Source: Helicobacter himalayensis (GTDB lineage: Bacteria > Campylobacterota > Campylobacteria > Campylobacterales > Helicobacteraceae). From it: a stretch of 64,000 nt of DNA. The notes under the pieces are model-generated. The model ran no database searches, was not told where the DNA came from, and worked only from the letters and a program-made list of their open reading frames with translations. Below are positions 46,532 through 54,733 of the stretch, piece by piece; the first letter of the stretch is position 1; each line of letters opens with the position of its first letter. Location: the NCBI RefSeq assembly GCF_001602095.1, contig NZ_CP014991.1:1550001-1614000 (forward strand), written 5' to 3'. A program made the position numbers and the translations under genes.

Positions 46532-48079
46532 TTATAGCCATTGTAAAATGCTCTCTTTAAGCTGGCTTACCCCAAGATTTGTATTTTGGCTTATTTTTTT
46601 CTCAAATAGCGCCGAAATCTCTGGGTGCAACGCCACATTTTCGTGCCCAAGCTTTTTGCATTCCGCAAGGATAGAATTAATGGCTTCTTTATCATCTAAG
46701 ATTGCAAAGCCCTTAGAATCTTTAGAATCTTGCGTGCTAGAACCTCTTTTGAGTGCCTTTGCCACAATGGGTGCAAATTTACTCCATTCCGCAGTCGAGC
46801 AAAGCACAAATTTTGTCCTTTTAGATTCACACTCTTGCGCACTCATAAACTCCTTATACGCCTTGATGCCACAGGCAGTGTGAGGGTCAATTAGCATTCC
46901 GTGCAAAAACGCCTCTTTTATCAACACCTCACACTCGCCATCATCACAAAAACTCGCGCCAAACTCATTCTGCAACAACGCCAATTCGCTAGATGTAAGC
47001 GCATAGATTCCCTCTTTTTCAAGCCCCTGCATACATTCCCTCGTGCGTTCTGCACCAAAAAGCTCAAACAATACTCGTTCCACATTTGAACTCTTCAAAA
47101 TATCCATCGCTGGGGAATCTGACTTGATTAGCGCACGATTGCGGATATTATAGATTCCCGTGGTTATAAACTCATAGAGAATCTTATTTGGATTTGATGC
47201 GCTTATAAGCTTAGCAAAAGGAATTCCAAGCTTTTTGGCATAAAATGCGCCCAAAATATTGCCAAAATTCCCACTCGGCACAATCGCATTCACGCCTTCA
47301 CCAAGCGCGATTTCACCACTTCTTACAAGCTCGCAGTAATTCCAAATATGATAGATTATCTGAAAAACCACGCGCCCAATATTTACAGAATTTGCCGCAC
47401 TAAGATGCAAGCCTTTTGCCTGCAATGCGCTTTTAAATGCCTCATCTTTCAAAAGATTTTTTAACGCATTTTGCGCAGTATCAAAATCCCCTTCAATGCC
47501 TATGACTTTAAGATTCTCACTTTTTTGCGTCACCATTTGCAAACGTTGCACATCTGAAGTGCCATTTTGTGGATATAAGCACACAACCTTGACATTTTGA
47601 GAATCTGCAAACGCCTCCAAAGTCGCTGGTCCCGTATCGCCACTTGTCGCGCATAAAATAAGATACTCACGCTTATTATCTTTTGCCAAACTATTAATAA
47701 TGCTTCCAAAAGGCTGCAACGCCATATCCTTAAAAGCGCGCGTAGGTCCGTGATAAAGCTCTGAAATAAACAAGTAATCATCATATTTTTTTAGCGTAAG
47801 CGGAGCATTTGTAGCGGTAAAAGTATCAAATTTTTCATAATTTTTTAGCGCAGATTCTAATAATCCTTCATTAATGCCTAAATCTAGCAGTTCAAAAATG
47901 CGTTTGCAAAGTGCTTTGTAAGAAAGTGTTGTCAAATGCGTTAGCTCGCTAGAATCTATCTTTGGCACAAAACCTAGCGTAAAAAGTCCGCCAAAGCTTG
48001 CTGATGGGCTTAATAACGCCTGCAAAAATTCTGTATTTGCAACTTCGCCTTCTCCTCGAGTTTGCAGTAATTTTGTCAT
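46532..48079 (-). CDS. thrC: threonine synthase
   Basis: A PLP enzyme that converts O-phosphohomoserine to threonine. The PLP lysine lies in ELYHGPTRAFKDMALQPFG, the glycine-rich phosphate loop is CATSGDTGPATLEAF, and later blocks NSVNIGRVVFQ and VPSGNFGNILGAFYAKKLG are typical. The start is set at ATG 48079, where MTKLLQTRGEGE matches the family start; the open frame to 48151 adds 24 residues without similarity. Near the C-terminus a Ser/Asp-rich insert (SSTQDSKDSK) is encoded by repeated AGATTCTA words. It is divergent from the binding-protein gene. Confidence 0.95.
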   Translation of the reverse strand: MTKLLQTRGEGEVANTEFLQALLSPSASFGGLFTLGFVPKIDSSELTHLTTLSYKALCKRIFELLDLGINEGLLESALKNYEKFDTFTATNAPLTLKKYDDYLFISELYHGPTRAFKDMALQPFGSIINSLAKDNKREYLILCATSGDTGPATLEAFADSQNVKVVCLYPQNGTSDVQRLQMVTQKSENLKVIGIEGDFDTAQNALKNLLKDEAFKSALQAKGLHLSAANSVNIGRVVFQIIYHIWNYCELVRSGEIALGEGVNAIVPSGNFGNILGAFYAKKLGIPFAKLISASNPNKILYEFITTGIYNIRNRALIKSDSPAMDILKSSNVERVLFELFGAERTRECMQGLEKEGIYALTSSELALLQNEFGASFCDDGECEVLIKEAFLHGMLIDPHTACGIKAYKEFMSAQECESKRTKFVLCSTAEWSKFAPIVAKALKRGSSTQDSKDSKGFAILDDKEAINSILAECKKLGHENVALHPEISALFEKKISQNTNLGVSQLKESILQWL

Positions 48080-48166
48080 ATTTTTTACCCTTTTTTGGAA
48101 TAATAACGCGCTCAAAGCCTTTGCTTTTGTAAAAGGCTCAAATTCTACCATAAAAGGATTATTCTC

Positions 48167-49000
48167 ATGAAAAAACTCTTTAAATTCACACTAGGCATTA
48201 TGTTTGCTTTGACAATGGGCGTATTTTTTAGCGCGTGTGGCGAAGATTCTAAAAAACAAGAAGTTAGCGCACTTGAGCGTATTAAACAGCGTCAAGAGGT
48301 GTTTATCGGTGTATTTGGCGATAAGCCACCATTTGGCTATATTGATTCTCAAGGGGAAAATGCAGGCTTTGATGTGATTCTTGCAAAGCGCATTACAAAG
48401 GATTTGCTAGGTGATGAAAAGAAGGCAAAATTCATCGTTGTAGAAGCGGCAAATCGCGTGGAATTTTTGCGCTCAAACAAAGTGGATATTATCATGGCAA
48501 ACTTCACAAAAACGCCTGAACGCGAAAAAGTCGTAGATTTTGCAAAGCCTTATATGAAAGTCTCTTTGGGCGTAGTAAGCAAAAATGGCGCAATAGAAGA
48601 TATCAAGGAGCTTGAAGACAAAACTTTAATTGTCAATAAAGGCACGACAGCGGATTTTTACTTTAGCAAAAATTTCCCGAATCTAAAGATTCTCAAATTC
48701 GAGCAAAACACGGAGGCTTTTAGCGCGTTAAAAGACGGCAGAGGCGATGCGCTCGCGCACGACAACACCTTGCTTTTTGCGTGGGCGAAGGAAAATCCAA
48801 GCTTTAAAGTTGGCATTAAAGAGCTAGGCGAAAATGATGTCATCGCGCCAGCGGTAAAAAAGGACAATAAAGAATTGTTGGAATGGCTAGATTCTGAAAT
48901 TTCTGCGCTTATTGAAGAGGGTTTTTTGCTCCAAGCGTATGAAAGCACACTCGCACCTGCATATAGCGATGAAATCCACGCGAGCGATGTGGTGTTCTAA
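48167..49000 (+). CDS. amino-acid ABC transporter substrate-binding lipoprotein
   Basis: A 277-residue periplasmic binding protein (SBP_bac_3 family, PEB1/CjaA-like). The lipobox FFSAC places the lipidated Cys at residue 25. Blocks VFIGVFGDKPPFGYIDSQGENAGFDVILAKRI, VEFLRSNKVDIIMANFTKTPEREKVVDFAKPYM and IVNKGTTADFYFSKNFPNLKILKFEQNTEAFSALKDGRGDALAHDN are diagnostic of cluster 3 (polar amino acids such as cysteine, aspartate, glutamate). No permease or ATPase gene is adjacent. AAGGA precedes the ATG. It is divergent from thrC with 87 bases between. Confidence 0.92.
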   Translation: MKKLFKFTLGIMFALTMGVFFSACGEDSKKQEVSALERIKQRQEVFIGVFGDKPPFGYIDSQGENAGFDVILAKRITKDLLGDEKKAKFIVVEAANRVEFLRSNKVDIIMANFTKTPEREKVVDFAKPYMKVSLGVVSKNGAIEDIKELEDKTLIVNKGTTADFYFSKNFPNLKILKFEQNTEAFSALKDGRGDALAHDNTLLFAWAKENPSFKVGIKELGENDVIAPAVKKDNKELLEWLDSEISALIEEGFLLQAYESTLAPAYSDEIHASDVVF

Positions 49001-49016
49001 ACCCCTTAAACTACTT

Positions 49017-49042
49017 TTGTGCGTGCTTTAAATCACGCACAA
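49017..49042 (+). terminator. hairpin after the binding-protein gene
   Basis: A nine-base stem TTGTGCGTG/CACGCACAA with an eight-base loop, 17 bases after the stop. The T-run is poor. Confidence 0.5.
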
Positions 49043-49082
49043 GCTCAACTTTGCAAAAATTGCATACAATTTAAGGGATTTC

Positions 49083-49172
49083 AGAATCTATTCCTTATGA
49101 GTGTATCACCTTCACGGGAGTGAATTCCGCTCAACTCTACTTGCGCGTTCATACTTGGCGTTTTTTGGAGGC
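49083..49172 (+). repeat. dispersed repeat family 1, copy E
   Basis: AGAATCTATTCC, GTGTATCACC, GGGAGTGAATTCCGCTCAAC, GCGCGTTCATACTTGGCG and TTTTTTGGAGG. The tail differs from the other copies. Confidence 0.6.
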
Positions 49173-49220
49173 TTGAGTATTTGTGGATTCTATCAAGCTG
49201 TTTGGAGATTTTAGAATCCC

Positions 49221-49733
49221 TTATCGATTATCAATTTTTTCTGGATACAAATCGTGGTTTAAAAGCCTATGTTGCGCCATTTGCTCATATTTTGTATTTG
49301 GGATTCCATAATTAGCATACGGATCAATGCTAATGCCCCCGCGCGGAGTAAATTTCCCCCAAACTTCTAAATATTTTGGCTTCATAAGCTTAATCAAATC
49401 CTTAGCAATAATATTTATACAATCCTCGTGGAAACCCCCGTGGTTGCGGAATGAGAAGAGATAAAGCTTAAGCGATTTGGATTCCACCATTTTAAGCGCT
49501 GGAATATAGCTAATATAAATACTAGCGAAGTCTGGCTGTCCTGTGATGGGGCAAAGCGAGGTAAATTCTGGACAATTAAATTTCACAAAATAATCTACTT
49601 CAGAGTGCTTGTTTTCAAAAGTTTCAAGTATTTGCGGGCTGTAAGTTTGCGGATAGCTCACATTTTTTGCGCCTAACAAAGAGAGGGAATCTTGGATTCT
49701 GTGACGTTGGTTGGAACTTTTAGAATCTGGCAT
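49221..49733 (-). CDS. queF: 7-cyano-7-deazaguanine reductase QueF
   Basis: An NADPH-dependent nitrile reductase that turns preQ0 into preQ1 for queuosine in tRNA. Of 170 residues (short, one-domain type), the catalytic Cys61 lies in [17 protein letters not shown] together with the proton-donor Asp68; [22 protein letters not shown] is the conserved QueF substrate block. Length and motif spacing match the Bacillus-type enzyme. It follows the dynamin-like genes on the same strand by 18 bases. Confidence 0.96.
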   Translation of the reverse strand: MPDSKSSNQRHRIQDSLSLLGAKNVSYPQTYSPQILETFENKHSEVDYFVKFNCPEFTSLCPITGQPDFASIYISYIPALKMVESKSLKLYLFSFRNHGGFHEDCINIIAKDLIKLMKPKYLEVWGKFTPRGGISIDPYANYGIPNTKYEQMAQHRLLNHDLYPEKIDNR

Positions 49734-49751
49734 ATATGCTCCTTATATATT

Positions 49752-51590
49752 TTATAGGATTTTGATATGGGCAAGGATTTTTCTTGCTTTCAATCTATTT
49801 TTGCGCTTTTTTTCTGCAAGATTCTGTGCTTGCTTCACAGCTTCTATTTCGTGCGTGAGGTAGGAAAGCGATTCATTAGCGATATTGTTTTGCAAAAAAA
49901 GTTTTTGTAAAAATTCCTCAAAGCAAAATGCGCGATTTAGCAACTCTCTAATATTTTCAAGGCTTGGCTCAAAAAGTGGGAATTTTTCATTCTTGCTAAA
50001 GTTACGCACACCACGCCAAATAAGAGAATCTAGCTCCGCGCACACAAAGCTAATGGCATTGCTAAAATTTGTATGCAAAAGTGTTTCAAGCGCGGAAGTT
50101 TTAGCACTAAGTTTTGTTTGGGCGTGTAAAAAAATATGCGAAGTTTGCGCGCTAAAATTTTTCATCAAATCCATTAAATCCTGCCCTAGATTTTCTTGCA
50201 ACCTCTCATTGTGCGCCATTTCACACTCCAAAAACGCGCTTATGAAAAGCTTTTCTAATTCCCTAAAAGTAATCTTTTTTGCCTCTCTAAAAAACTCGCT
50301 TTGAGAATCAAAGCTGCGTAAAATCGTATCTTTTGGCAGTATGGAAACTTCCTTTGCAACAAAAAAAGATTTTTTTATCCCAAAGGAATTTTTCTTATCT
50401 CTCAAAAAATCTATATTTTCCTTGACAATCCCCGCAAAAATCGCGCGAGAGAGGCTATCAAGCAAAGAATCTGCGAGATTATACACTCTCAGACACTCTT
50501 CTTGCGCCTTTTTTGCAAGTGGATTTTGAAATGCAAAAAGCGCAATTTGAGAATCTAAAAACGCTTCATAATTACACAACGCGTAATTTTTCCCACGCAA
50601 AGAAGTTACAGAATCTAAAAGCAGTATTTTGAGTGCATTTAGAATGCTTTCCTTACGCGCATTTTCGCGCAGTGGGATAAGCGAATTGTTGATAAAGTCC
50701 AAAATACTTTGTATATTAGAATCTGCAAATTTTTGAGCTTGCTTTTTGCAATCTTGCGTGCGCTTAGATTCAAGCGCATCTTTTGCAGAAATCGCTATAA
50801 ACTCGCTAAAAATCCCTCTAAACGCGCTCTTTGCGTATTCAAGGCTTATCTGCACTTCAGATTCATTTTTGAGTCTATCTTTTTGATTAAGCACGCAAAG
50901 CGCCTTTGTGTTGTATTTTTTAATATGCGTGTTTAAAATTTCTTTCTCGCTTAATTTGCCGACATTATCAATAAGACTTAGCCAAATAACCCCATCAACT
51001 TCCTCTAGCAAGGCGTTTGTCGTGTCTGTGTCGTTTTGATTTTGTGAATTAAAGCCCGGCGTGTCAAAAAAGCTCATTTCTTTGAGAATTTCTAATGGAG
51101 CAAAAACCTTGTAAGAGGCGATTTTCTCATTTTCTTGTGGGGAAATTTGCTCCAAAACTTCCAAACTTTCAAATGCATTTGAGCCATCTTTGTATAAAAT
51201 CTCTAGGCACAAATGCTTACCGTAGCCTATTTCACACACTTTTGAGGTGAGGGGGATAATCCCACTTGGCAAAAATTCCTCCCCAAAAAGTGCGTTTAAA
51301 AAAGTACTTTTTCCGCTCGAAAACTGCCCAATCACTGCGATTTTAAGCTTAGAATCAACTTTTGCTTGCAAACGCGCTAAAATCTGCGCGCTTTTTGTAT
51401 CCAGCAATTCCAAACCTGCCAAAAGATTTTGCGTCTGCAAAATAAGTGCCTGCAATTCCTGTGCGTGCGCGTCAAAATGCGTATCGTGTGCGCTGGGATT
51501 CTGAAATTCTTGCATATTTAGCGCAGAATCTAAATTTTGGGTATTTTTTAAAACACTTAGTTCAGCAATAAATTTTTCCAAAATACCCAT
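49752..51590 (-). CDS. dynamin-like GTPase, second of a pair
   Basis: A 612-residue bacterial dynamin-like protein. G1 is GQFSSGKST at residues 88-96, G2-type PLTSK follows, G3 is FDTPGFNSQ, and G4 is LNQKD. The remaining 350 residues are helical and Leu-rich and contain amphipathic segments that could bind membrane. In Campylobacter and Helicobacter two such genes lie in tandem and the products act as a hetero-oligomer, tethering membranes. Its start is directly next to the stop of the larger partner (51591). The role in the cell is not settled. Confidence 0.85.
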   Translation of the reverse strand: MGILEKFIAELSVLKNTQNLDSALNMQEFQNPSAHDTHFDAHAQELQALILQTQNLLAGLELLDTKSAQILARLQAKVDSKLKIAVIGQFSSGKSTFLNALFGEEFLPSGIIPLTSKVCEIGYGKHLCLEILYKDGSNAFESLEVLEQISPQENEKIASYKVFAPLEILKEMSFFDTPGFNSQNQNDTDTTNALLEEVDGVIWLSLIDNVGKLSEKEILNTHIKKYNTKALCVLNQKDRLKNESEVQISLEYAKSAFRGIFSEFIAISAKDALESKRTQDCKKQAQKFADSNIQSILDFINNSLIPLRENARKESILNALKILLLDSVTSLRGKNYALCNYEAFLDSQIALFAFQNPLAKKAQEECLRVYNLADSLLDSLSRAIFAGIVKENIDFLRDKKNSFGIKKSFFVAKEVSILPKDTILRSFDSQSEFFREAKKITFRELEKLFISAFLECEMAHNERLQENLGQDLMDLMKNFSAQTSHIFLHAQTKLSAKTSALETLLHTNFSNAISFVCAELDSLIWRGVRNFSKNEKFPLFEPSLENIRELLNRAFCFEEFLQKLFLQNNIANESLSYLTHEIEAVKQAQNLAEKKRKNRLKARKILAHIKIL

Positions 51591-53819
51591 TTACATCTCC
51601 AAAAATGCCCGCAGAGAATCTAGCTTGTGGCTAATGTTTGAAAGATTTTCTTGCAACGCGTTCATCTCTTTTTCTAAATTTTTATTTTTCCCCTCCTCGC
51701 GCCTTGCAAGTGTTTGATTTAAAAGCGCATTTGTATGCGCGATTTGCTCCTCATACGCTTTATAGGCATTTTGCGCGATAGAATCAAAAAAGGCAAGATT
51801 TTCACTCTTTATCTGCACGCTTTTTTCAAAAATGATTTTTTCAAATTCTGCAAAAACTTCCCCAAAAGCTTTTTGTATAGGTGCTTGAAATTCCCTTGCT
51901 TTCACATATTTTGCAATTTGTGCGCTTAAATTTTTGGCAAAAAGTGCTACTTGAGAATCTTTAGCATAAAAGCTAAAAGTTGGCGCGTTTAAGAGTTCAG
52001 ATTCCCCCACAAAACCCTCATTTTGAAGCTCTTTAAGTGTTTGAGAAATTTTGGTGTTAAGATGAAATTTAAATCCACGTGTGGTATCTGTAAAAATATC
52101 TTTTAATCCAATAAGCAGAGAATCTTGCAAAAGATCCGCCTCAAACGCGCGCTTTTGCTCCCTATCATAAGTAATATTGCCACAAATGCGCTCGCACAAT
52201 CGCTCCCTTTGGCTTTGTAAATCTGCATTGATGGCATTTTGCATTGTGTTAAAAGCATTTTTTAGCTCCTCAAACTTTGCTAAAATCGCCTCTTTTGCGC
52301 TCTTTGCCTGTGAGTGTAAGGAATCGTTTTGCGCTTTAATCTCTGAAATTTTTTCTTGCAATTGGGAATCTGAAACAAAAAGTAGGCTGGATTCTAGCTC
52401 CAAATCCGCTTTTTTGCCCCTTACAAGCTTTTGTAATGCTTTTATCGCAAGATAAAGCATATCGCGCAATTTTAGGCTATTTTCCCCAAAAAGCAAAGCC
52501 TGCAAATACTGCTCAATTTCTAAAATTCCTGTCTTTTCTAGCACAACTTTTGGCGTGCGTGCGCTATCATTTATTCTATGCAAAAGTGCATCGTGCCCAC
52601 AAAGCGGGATAAAAGTAATGCGTGAAAGCATTTCTGAAACATCAATTTTTGCCGAAAGTTTAGTAATTTGTGCGCGCAGGCTTTGCTTTGTGTAATTAAG
52701 ACTTTGCTCTAATTCTTTTTGACTAATCAAATCCGCGTGTGTGAGCACCACAAGCAAACGCGAAATATTGCGCTCACTTAAAGTCTCTAAAATAAAATCA
52801 ATATCTGTCTGTGTAGCCGCACAGCTGGCATTCATCAAATGTATAAGCAAATCACAATGCACCAAATAGCTTTTTGTAATCTCCTCTCTCTTTGTGATGG
52901 GGTCATCAAGACCGGGTGTATCAACAATAGAGACATTTTGCTCTAAAAATTTTAGGGGCAAGTTTAAGCGCACTTCACGCACGAGATTGCAAAATTTATC
53001 TTTATGATTAGCCGAAGTATAAGTGCTTAAAGATTCTAGAGAAATCTCCTCAACACGCGCTGGTTGGGTGCAATAGCCCTCAAGATTTGTGCCAAAAAGT
53101 TCTTGTGTCTCCTTAATAAATTGCCTAATATCCACATCTTTTTGCGCGCATAAATCCTCCCACTCCTCCTTGCTCCAAAAGCGCACTTGAGCGCTTTTTT
53201 GCGCACCATATTGCAAAATTGTGAGATTTGCAGTTTCTGGGATTGTGGAAGTGCTTAAAATCTCCTCCCCCAAAAGTGCGTTTAAAAAAGTGCTTTTCCC
53301 CGCGCTCAAAACCCCGCTCACACCGATACTAAAATGCCCATTTATGAGATTTTGCATTGTGAATTCTGTGGCTTGAGTGATTTGTGTGTCTTCAAATTGC
53401 GTGTTTGTGAAAAATGCCTGAATCTCCTTTGTGATACCAAAAAACTGCTCTTTTATCTCACTTGGCTGCAAAAAATTTTCTTGCAAAAGATTTTTGATTT
53501 TTTCCTGCATTGTGATGATATGCGTGCTTTCACAAATTTTGGCGTTTTGGATTTTTTTTAGCGCGGAATTTATTGCTAAAAGCGCGTAAGATTCCAATTT
53601 TGGCAAGACTTCTTGGCTGCACTTTGCAATACGCGTAAGATTTTGCGCACTAAGTATTTCTCCTAGCTCACAAAAAAGCTCTTGTATCACTTCGCTTTGC
53701 AAATACTGCGCGCTTACATCTTGGCTAAAAGCTAATATTATAGCGATTTGCTCGCTTTGACAGGATAAAATTTTTGTGAAAATCTCTTGATTTTGAGGAT
53801 TGTGAAGTGTTTGGCTCAT
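51591..53819 (-). CDS. dynamin-like GTPase, first of a pair
   Basis: The larger partner, 742 residues. After about 165 residues of helical N-terminal bundle, the GTPase domain begins with G1 GVLSAGKST (169-177); G2 has STIPETA, G3 is VDTPGLDDP and G4 is LTHAD. The C-terminal half is a long coiled-coil stalk ending in repeated Glu/Lys/Leu heptads. The presence of a full trunk and stalk fits the dynamin fold. It forms an operon with the 157-residue gene upstream and the 612-residue partner downstream with zero spacing. Confidence 0.85.
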   Translation of the reverse strand: MSQTLHNPQNQEIFTKILSCQSEQIAIILAFSQDVSAQYLQSEVIQELFCELGEILSAQNLTRIAKCSQEVLPKLESYALLAINSALKKIQNAKICESTHIITMQEKIKNLLQENFLQPSEIKEQFFGITKEIQAFFTNTQFEDTQITQATEFTMQNLINGHFSIGVSGVLSAGKSTFLNALLGEEILSTSTIPETANLTILQYGAQKSAQVRFWSKEEWEDLCAQKDVDIRQFIKETQELFGTNLEGYCTQPARVEEISLESLSTYTSANHKDKFCNLVREVRLNLPLKFLEQNVSIVDTPGLDDPITKREEITKSYLVHCDLLIHLMNASCAATQTDIDFILETLSERNISRLLVVLTHADLISQKELEQSLNYTKQSLRAQITKLSAKIDVSEMLSRITFIPLCGHDALLHRINDSARTPKVVLEKTGILEIEQYLQALLFGENSLKLRDMLYLAIKALQKLVRGKKADLELESSLLFVSDSQLQEKISEIKAQNDSLHSQAKSAKEAILAKFEELKNAFNTMQNAINADLQSQRERLCERICGNITYDREQKRAFEADLLQDSLLIGLKDIFTDTTRGFKFHLNTKISQTLKELQNEGFVGESELLNAPTFSFYAKDSQVALFAKNLSAQIAKYVKAREFQAPIQKAFGEVFAEFEKIIFEKSVQIKSENLAFFDSIAQNAYKAYEEQIAHTNALLNQTLARREEGKNKNLEKEMNALQENLSNISHKLDSLRAFLEM

Positions 53820-53823
53820 TTGG

Positions 53824-54285
53824 CTAGTTTGTTTGAGAGAGGATTTCTAAACGTCGCTCAATCACGCTTAATTGGTATTGCAAAAAATTTAGTACCATTT
53901 CAAATTGCTTATTTGATTGCAAATCCTGTCCATTAAACCCTTCAAACAGCACGAGCAAGCGCTCTTGGAGGAGTGAAAGGAATTGCACCTCATCATTGAG
54001 TGCTTCTTTGCGCTTTGGCTCATTGATGACTGAAAGCACAGATGGCGCAAACTCGCTTGGGGCTTTTGACACACCGCTTTGGCGATTAAGTGCGCACTTT
54101 GGCGTAAATGAAACGAGTGGTTGGCTAGAATCTCGATTGTTGAATGTCTCAAAACTCTGGCACGTGGAATCTAAGGGCGCATTTTCTTTAGATTTACCAA
54201 CTTCTTGGATTTCACTAGATTCTTGCAGGCTTTGCGTAGATTCAAGCGAGCTAATTGTCTCCAAAATAATATCTTTTAGTTCCAT
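53824..54285 (-). CDS. uncharacterised acidic/helical protein of the dynamin-pair operon
   Basis: A protein of 153 residues if started at ATG 54285 (MELKDIILETIS); an ATG 12 bases earlier is also open (54297). A long Ser/Glu-rich low-complexity middle (about 20-95) is followed by a C-terminal helical block LNDEVQFLSLLQERLLVLFEGFNGQ..., with VLNFLQYQLSVIERRLEIL. It resembles the small proteins next to dynamin pairs in Campylobacter, but no function is known. It overlaps the TPR-like gene upstream and stops five bases before the large GTPase gene. Confidence 0.7.
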   Translation of the reverse strand: MELKDIILETISSLESTQSLQESSEIQEVGKSKENAPLDSTCQSFETFNNRDSSQPLVSFTPKCALNRQSGVSKAPSEFAPSVLSVINEPKRKEALNDEVQFLSLLQERLLVLFEGFNGQDLQSNKQFEMVLNFLQYQLSVIERRLEILSQTN

Positions 54286-54536
54286 TGTAACAACCATTGT
54301 TGGAATTTTTTATTTTGATAAGAATCTGCAATATTTGCAAAAACTTCAAGCCATTGCACATTTGCTTTGCCTTCGTACTTCTTGCCTTTGCGCCCTTTTA
54401 GTCGCTCAACACCAAGCCTTGCCTCCTCATTATTTGGATTTGCGTTCAAAATATACTCATAGATTTGCAAGGCGTCTTCTTTCAATCCTTGATTCTCATA
54501 AATTGTTGCAAGAGTGATTGTTTTAATACTGCTCAA
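54276..54536 (-). CDS. TPR-like small protein (CDC27-type)
   Basis: An 86-residue protein whose first half is one tetratricopeptide-like helix pair: TLATIYENQGLKEDALQIYEYILNANPNNEEARLGVERLKGRK. The second half has WLEVFANIADSYQNKKFQQWLLQW. It is too short for a full TPR domain, so it may be a small adaptor. It heads the operon with the dynamin-like pair and overlaps the next gene by about ten bases. The function is not known. Confidence 0.7.
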   Translation of the reverse strand: MSSIKTITLATIYENQGLKEDALQIYEYILNANPNNEEARLGVERLKGRKGKKYEGKANVQWLEVFANIADSYQNKKFQQWLLQWN

Positions 54537-54733
54537 CGCGCGATTCCTTTAGGTAGTTTGTGGCTTTTACTAAGGGCACAATTCTAACAAAAATTCCTTA
54601 AAACTTAGTCAAAAATTTTAGAGCCCAAAGTCAAAGAAACCAAACTCTATAACCACATTTTAAGCCGCTGTAATATACAATCCGCCGAATCCAAAACCTT
54701 TAAAAATCCACTCCACACAAAAAAAGGATATTT

